Assembly (NCBI RefSeq): GCF_002224645.1
Contig: NZ_CP022121.1
Location: forward strand, 3,316,501-3,380,500
Source of the DNA: Dehalobacterium formicoaceticum
Lineage (GTDB): Bacteria; Bacillota; Dehalobacteriia; Dehalobacteriales; Dehalobacteriaceae
Reading direction: 5' to 3'
DNA length: 64,000 nucleotides
Numbering within the stretch: position 1 is the stretch's first letter; each line of letters opens with the position of its first letter. A program made the translations under genes and the position numbers. Below, in pieces: positions 63,029 through 64,000 of this stretch. The notes under the pieces are model-generated. The model saw only the letters and a program-made list of their open reading frames with translations, was not told where the DNA came from and searched no databases.

Positions 63029-63171
63029 TCATACATAGAACGCATGCTGCGTAAAACCGGCAACTTTACCAGCAACTTTATCTGATGTAATGCTATTTTA
63101 ACCCTTAAAGTTAACTCTAAGTCAATACCTGAATTAAAATTTTTTTGGAGGAATTATACCGCTCCTCATTA

Positions 63172-63654
63172 TTATAAGAATTTTGGAGGTAACGATTGAT
63201 ACCCCATAGCTGTAACGGCTTGGTTTATAGACTGCAACCCTGTGGTTATCAGTTGCTTGGATGTGCCATGCGCCAAAAGCTTTCCCTGGGTATCTGTAAC
63301 CGTCGCTTCTGACAAACAAATACTTCGCCCAGCCTTTAACCGTTTCCCCTCAACTATTATTTTGCCATCTTTGATAGTAGACAGATTGTCTACTTTAAGA
63401 TCAAGAGAAATTAAACCAACATTTTCCTTAAGGTCACAATAAACCGCCCAGTAAGCGGCGGTATCAATTATGGAAGCGTAAACTCCGCCATGAAGCCCTC
63501 CAAAAGGATTAAGGTGCTTCATTTCCAAGTTTACATCAACTCTGCAATATCCAAAATCCAGTTTGCAGACTTCCATTGATAAGAGCTGAAAGTAAGGTCC
63601 TTGGTTAATTAACTCCAAAATGGCTTTTATGTGTTCAGGATTAAGCTTTTTCAT
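63172..63654 (-). CDS. PaaI-family hotdog thioesterase
   Basis: 160 residues. LNPFGGLHGGVYASIIDTAAYWA is the hotdog active-site helix with the catalytic Asp; SLDLKVDNLSTIKDGKI and the KAGRSICLSEATVTD strand follow. It hydrolyses an acyl-CoA or aryl-CoA thioester; substrate unknown. The ATG is preceded by AAAGGA at a somewhat long spacing. Confidence 0.87.
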   Translation of the reverse strand: MKKLNPEHIKAILELINQGPYFQLLSMEVCKLDFGYCRVDVNLEMKHLNPFGGLHGGVYASIIDTAAYWAVYCDLKENVGLISLDLKVDNLSTIKDGKIIVEGKRLKAGRSICLSEATVTDTQGKLLAHGTSKQLITTGLQSINQAVTAMGYQSLPPKFL

Positions 63655-63807
63655 ATGAATTAATTATTCCTTTCTACGCTTAAATATAAGATTTGCATTA
63701 TATATCTAATCTGAAATCTAAGCCGTGCGATAAATTGAAATTTGTCAATGCCCAACAAAGTCTTATAGAATTTGTTGGCCTCTTCGCGGATATTAATTAA
63801 ACAAGAA

Positions 63808-64000
63808 TTAATCATTAAAAATATCGAGTTTAGCAAATTCCTTCCTGATGTTAATGATATCCCATGGCAAGTATTCTGCAATCGTAAGCCCTACGAGAGA
63901 GGCCTCCTTTGAGGCATCCGCAATCATGCGAACGGTATCCGCAAGTGTGAGCTGGCCTACAGCATAATCAACCGTCGGAGTATGGGGTTCATTACATAAA
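63808..64000 (-). CDS. Arginase/agmatinase-family protein, C-terminal fragment (runs off the window)
   Basis: The last ~64 residues of a gene entering from the right edge: NEPHTPTVDYAVGQLTLADT, ..., GLTIAEYLPWDIINIRKEFA and KLDIFND then stop. The GxTIxEYLPW..I end is characteristic of ureohydrolase-fold proteins (arginase, agmatinase, formimidoylglutamase). The metal-binding core is outside the window, so the substrate is undetermined. Confidence 0.6.
   Translation of the reverse strand, partial: LCNEPHTPTVDYAVGQLTLADTVRMIADASKEASLVGLTIAEYLPWDIINIRKEFAKLDIFND

Noticed and set aside
62884-63075. 63-codon frame upstream of the alcohol dehydrogenase
   Set aside because: It overlaps that gene's start and ribosome site; a different frame carries the gene remnant.
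63660-63881. 73-codon minus-strand frame between the thioesterase and the arginase-family gene
   Set aside because: It overlaps the end of the arginase-family gene in another frame, has no ribosome site and looks like AT-rich noise.

Overview
The window is bacterial chromosome from a low-to-mid G+C Firmicute, most likely an anaerobic Peptococcaceae/Desulfitobacteriaceae-type Clostridium. This rests on the Bacillus-like acsA-acuABC locus, strong AGGAGG ribosome sites with GTG/TTG starts, a Firmicute-type LexA box, TPP-controlled ECF thiamine genes, a glycyl radical enzyme with its activase, and a methylcobamide:CoM-methyltransferase-like protein. Genus cannot be fixed from sequence alone.

Layout. 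1-2.5 kb: a MoxR/dynein-type AAA ATPase and the start of its partner. 2.6-7 kb: acetyl-CoA synthetase (acsA) divergent from acuABC, its acetylation/deacetylation control. 7-9.8 kb: a DUF3786 gene with a CopB copper ATPase. 9.9-13.2 kb: Ku-LigD end joining. 13.4-24.4 kb: an accessory island with a truncated cupredoxin gene, two copies of a ~272-bp structured element, a six-gene operon (three radical SAM proteins, a 68-residue peptide, a subtilase, a 90-residue protein), a riboswitch-controlled thiW-thiM-thiE operon, tRNA-Pro and a tRNA remnant. 24.5-30 kb: RNA/small-molecule methyltransferases, a flavin reductase, an SOS operon (dinB, small protein, yedK) and an MtaA-like gene between inverted repeats. 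30-34.3 kb: glycyl radical enzyme, activase and GntR regulator. 34.5-44 kb: carB, small proteins, a secreted PHP protein, a TGS-uridine-kinase protein and CrcB. 44-53.3 kb: housekeeping and stress genes (MBL hydrolase, VOC proteins, FMN reductase, USP, pseudouridine synthase, tRNA-Glu, nitroreductase, Crp/Fnr, a split two-domain PPK2). 53.4-54.6 kb: REP-like repeats and decayed genes. 54.6-64 kb: frameshifted AI-2E transporter, MgtA-like ATPase, PadR/HAAS pair, AraC/LysE pair, an iron alcohol dehydrogenase, a thioesterase and the end of an arginase-family gene.

Most interesting: the operon at 14031-20568 looks like an undescribed radical-SAM peptide-modification system. Two paralogous radical SAM proteins carry a PDZ-like domain in the middle and a DUF512-like C-terminus; a third has a SPASM-like cysteine cluster; between it and a cytosolic-looking subtilase sits a short Cys-free peptide ending in aromatic residues. 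Just upstream, on the other strand, is a ~390-nt candidate noncoding RNA with a near-consensus promoter and a strong terminator. A 5'-truncated second copy of that RNA lies at the far end of the operon, so the system is bracketed by ~96% identical direct repeats, and the truncated copy interrupts a cupredoxin gene. A short fragment matching the Cys-motif DNA of one of these radical SAM genes recurs in the REP-like repeats 33 kb away.
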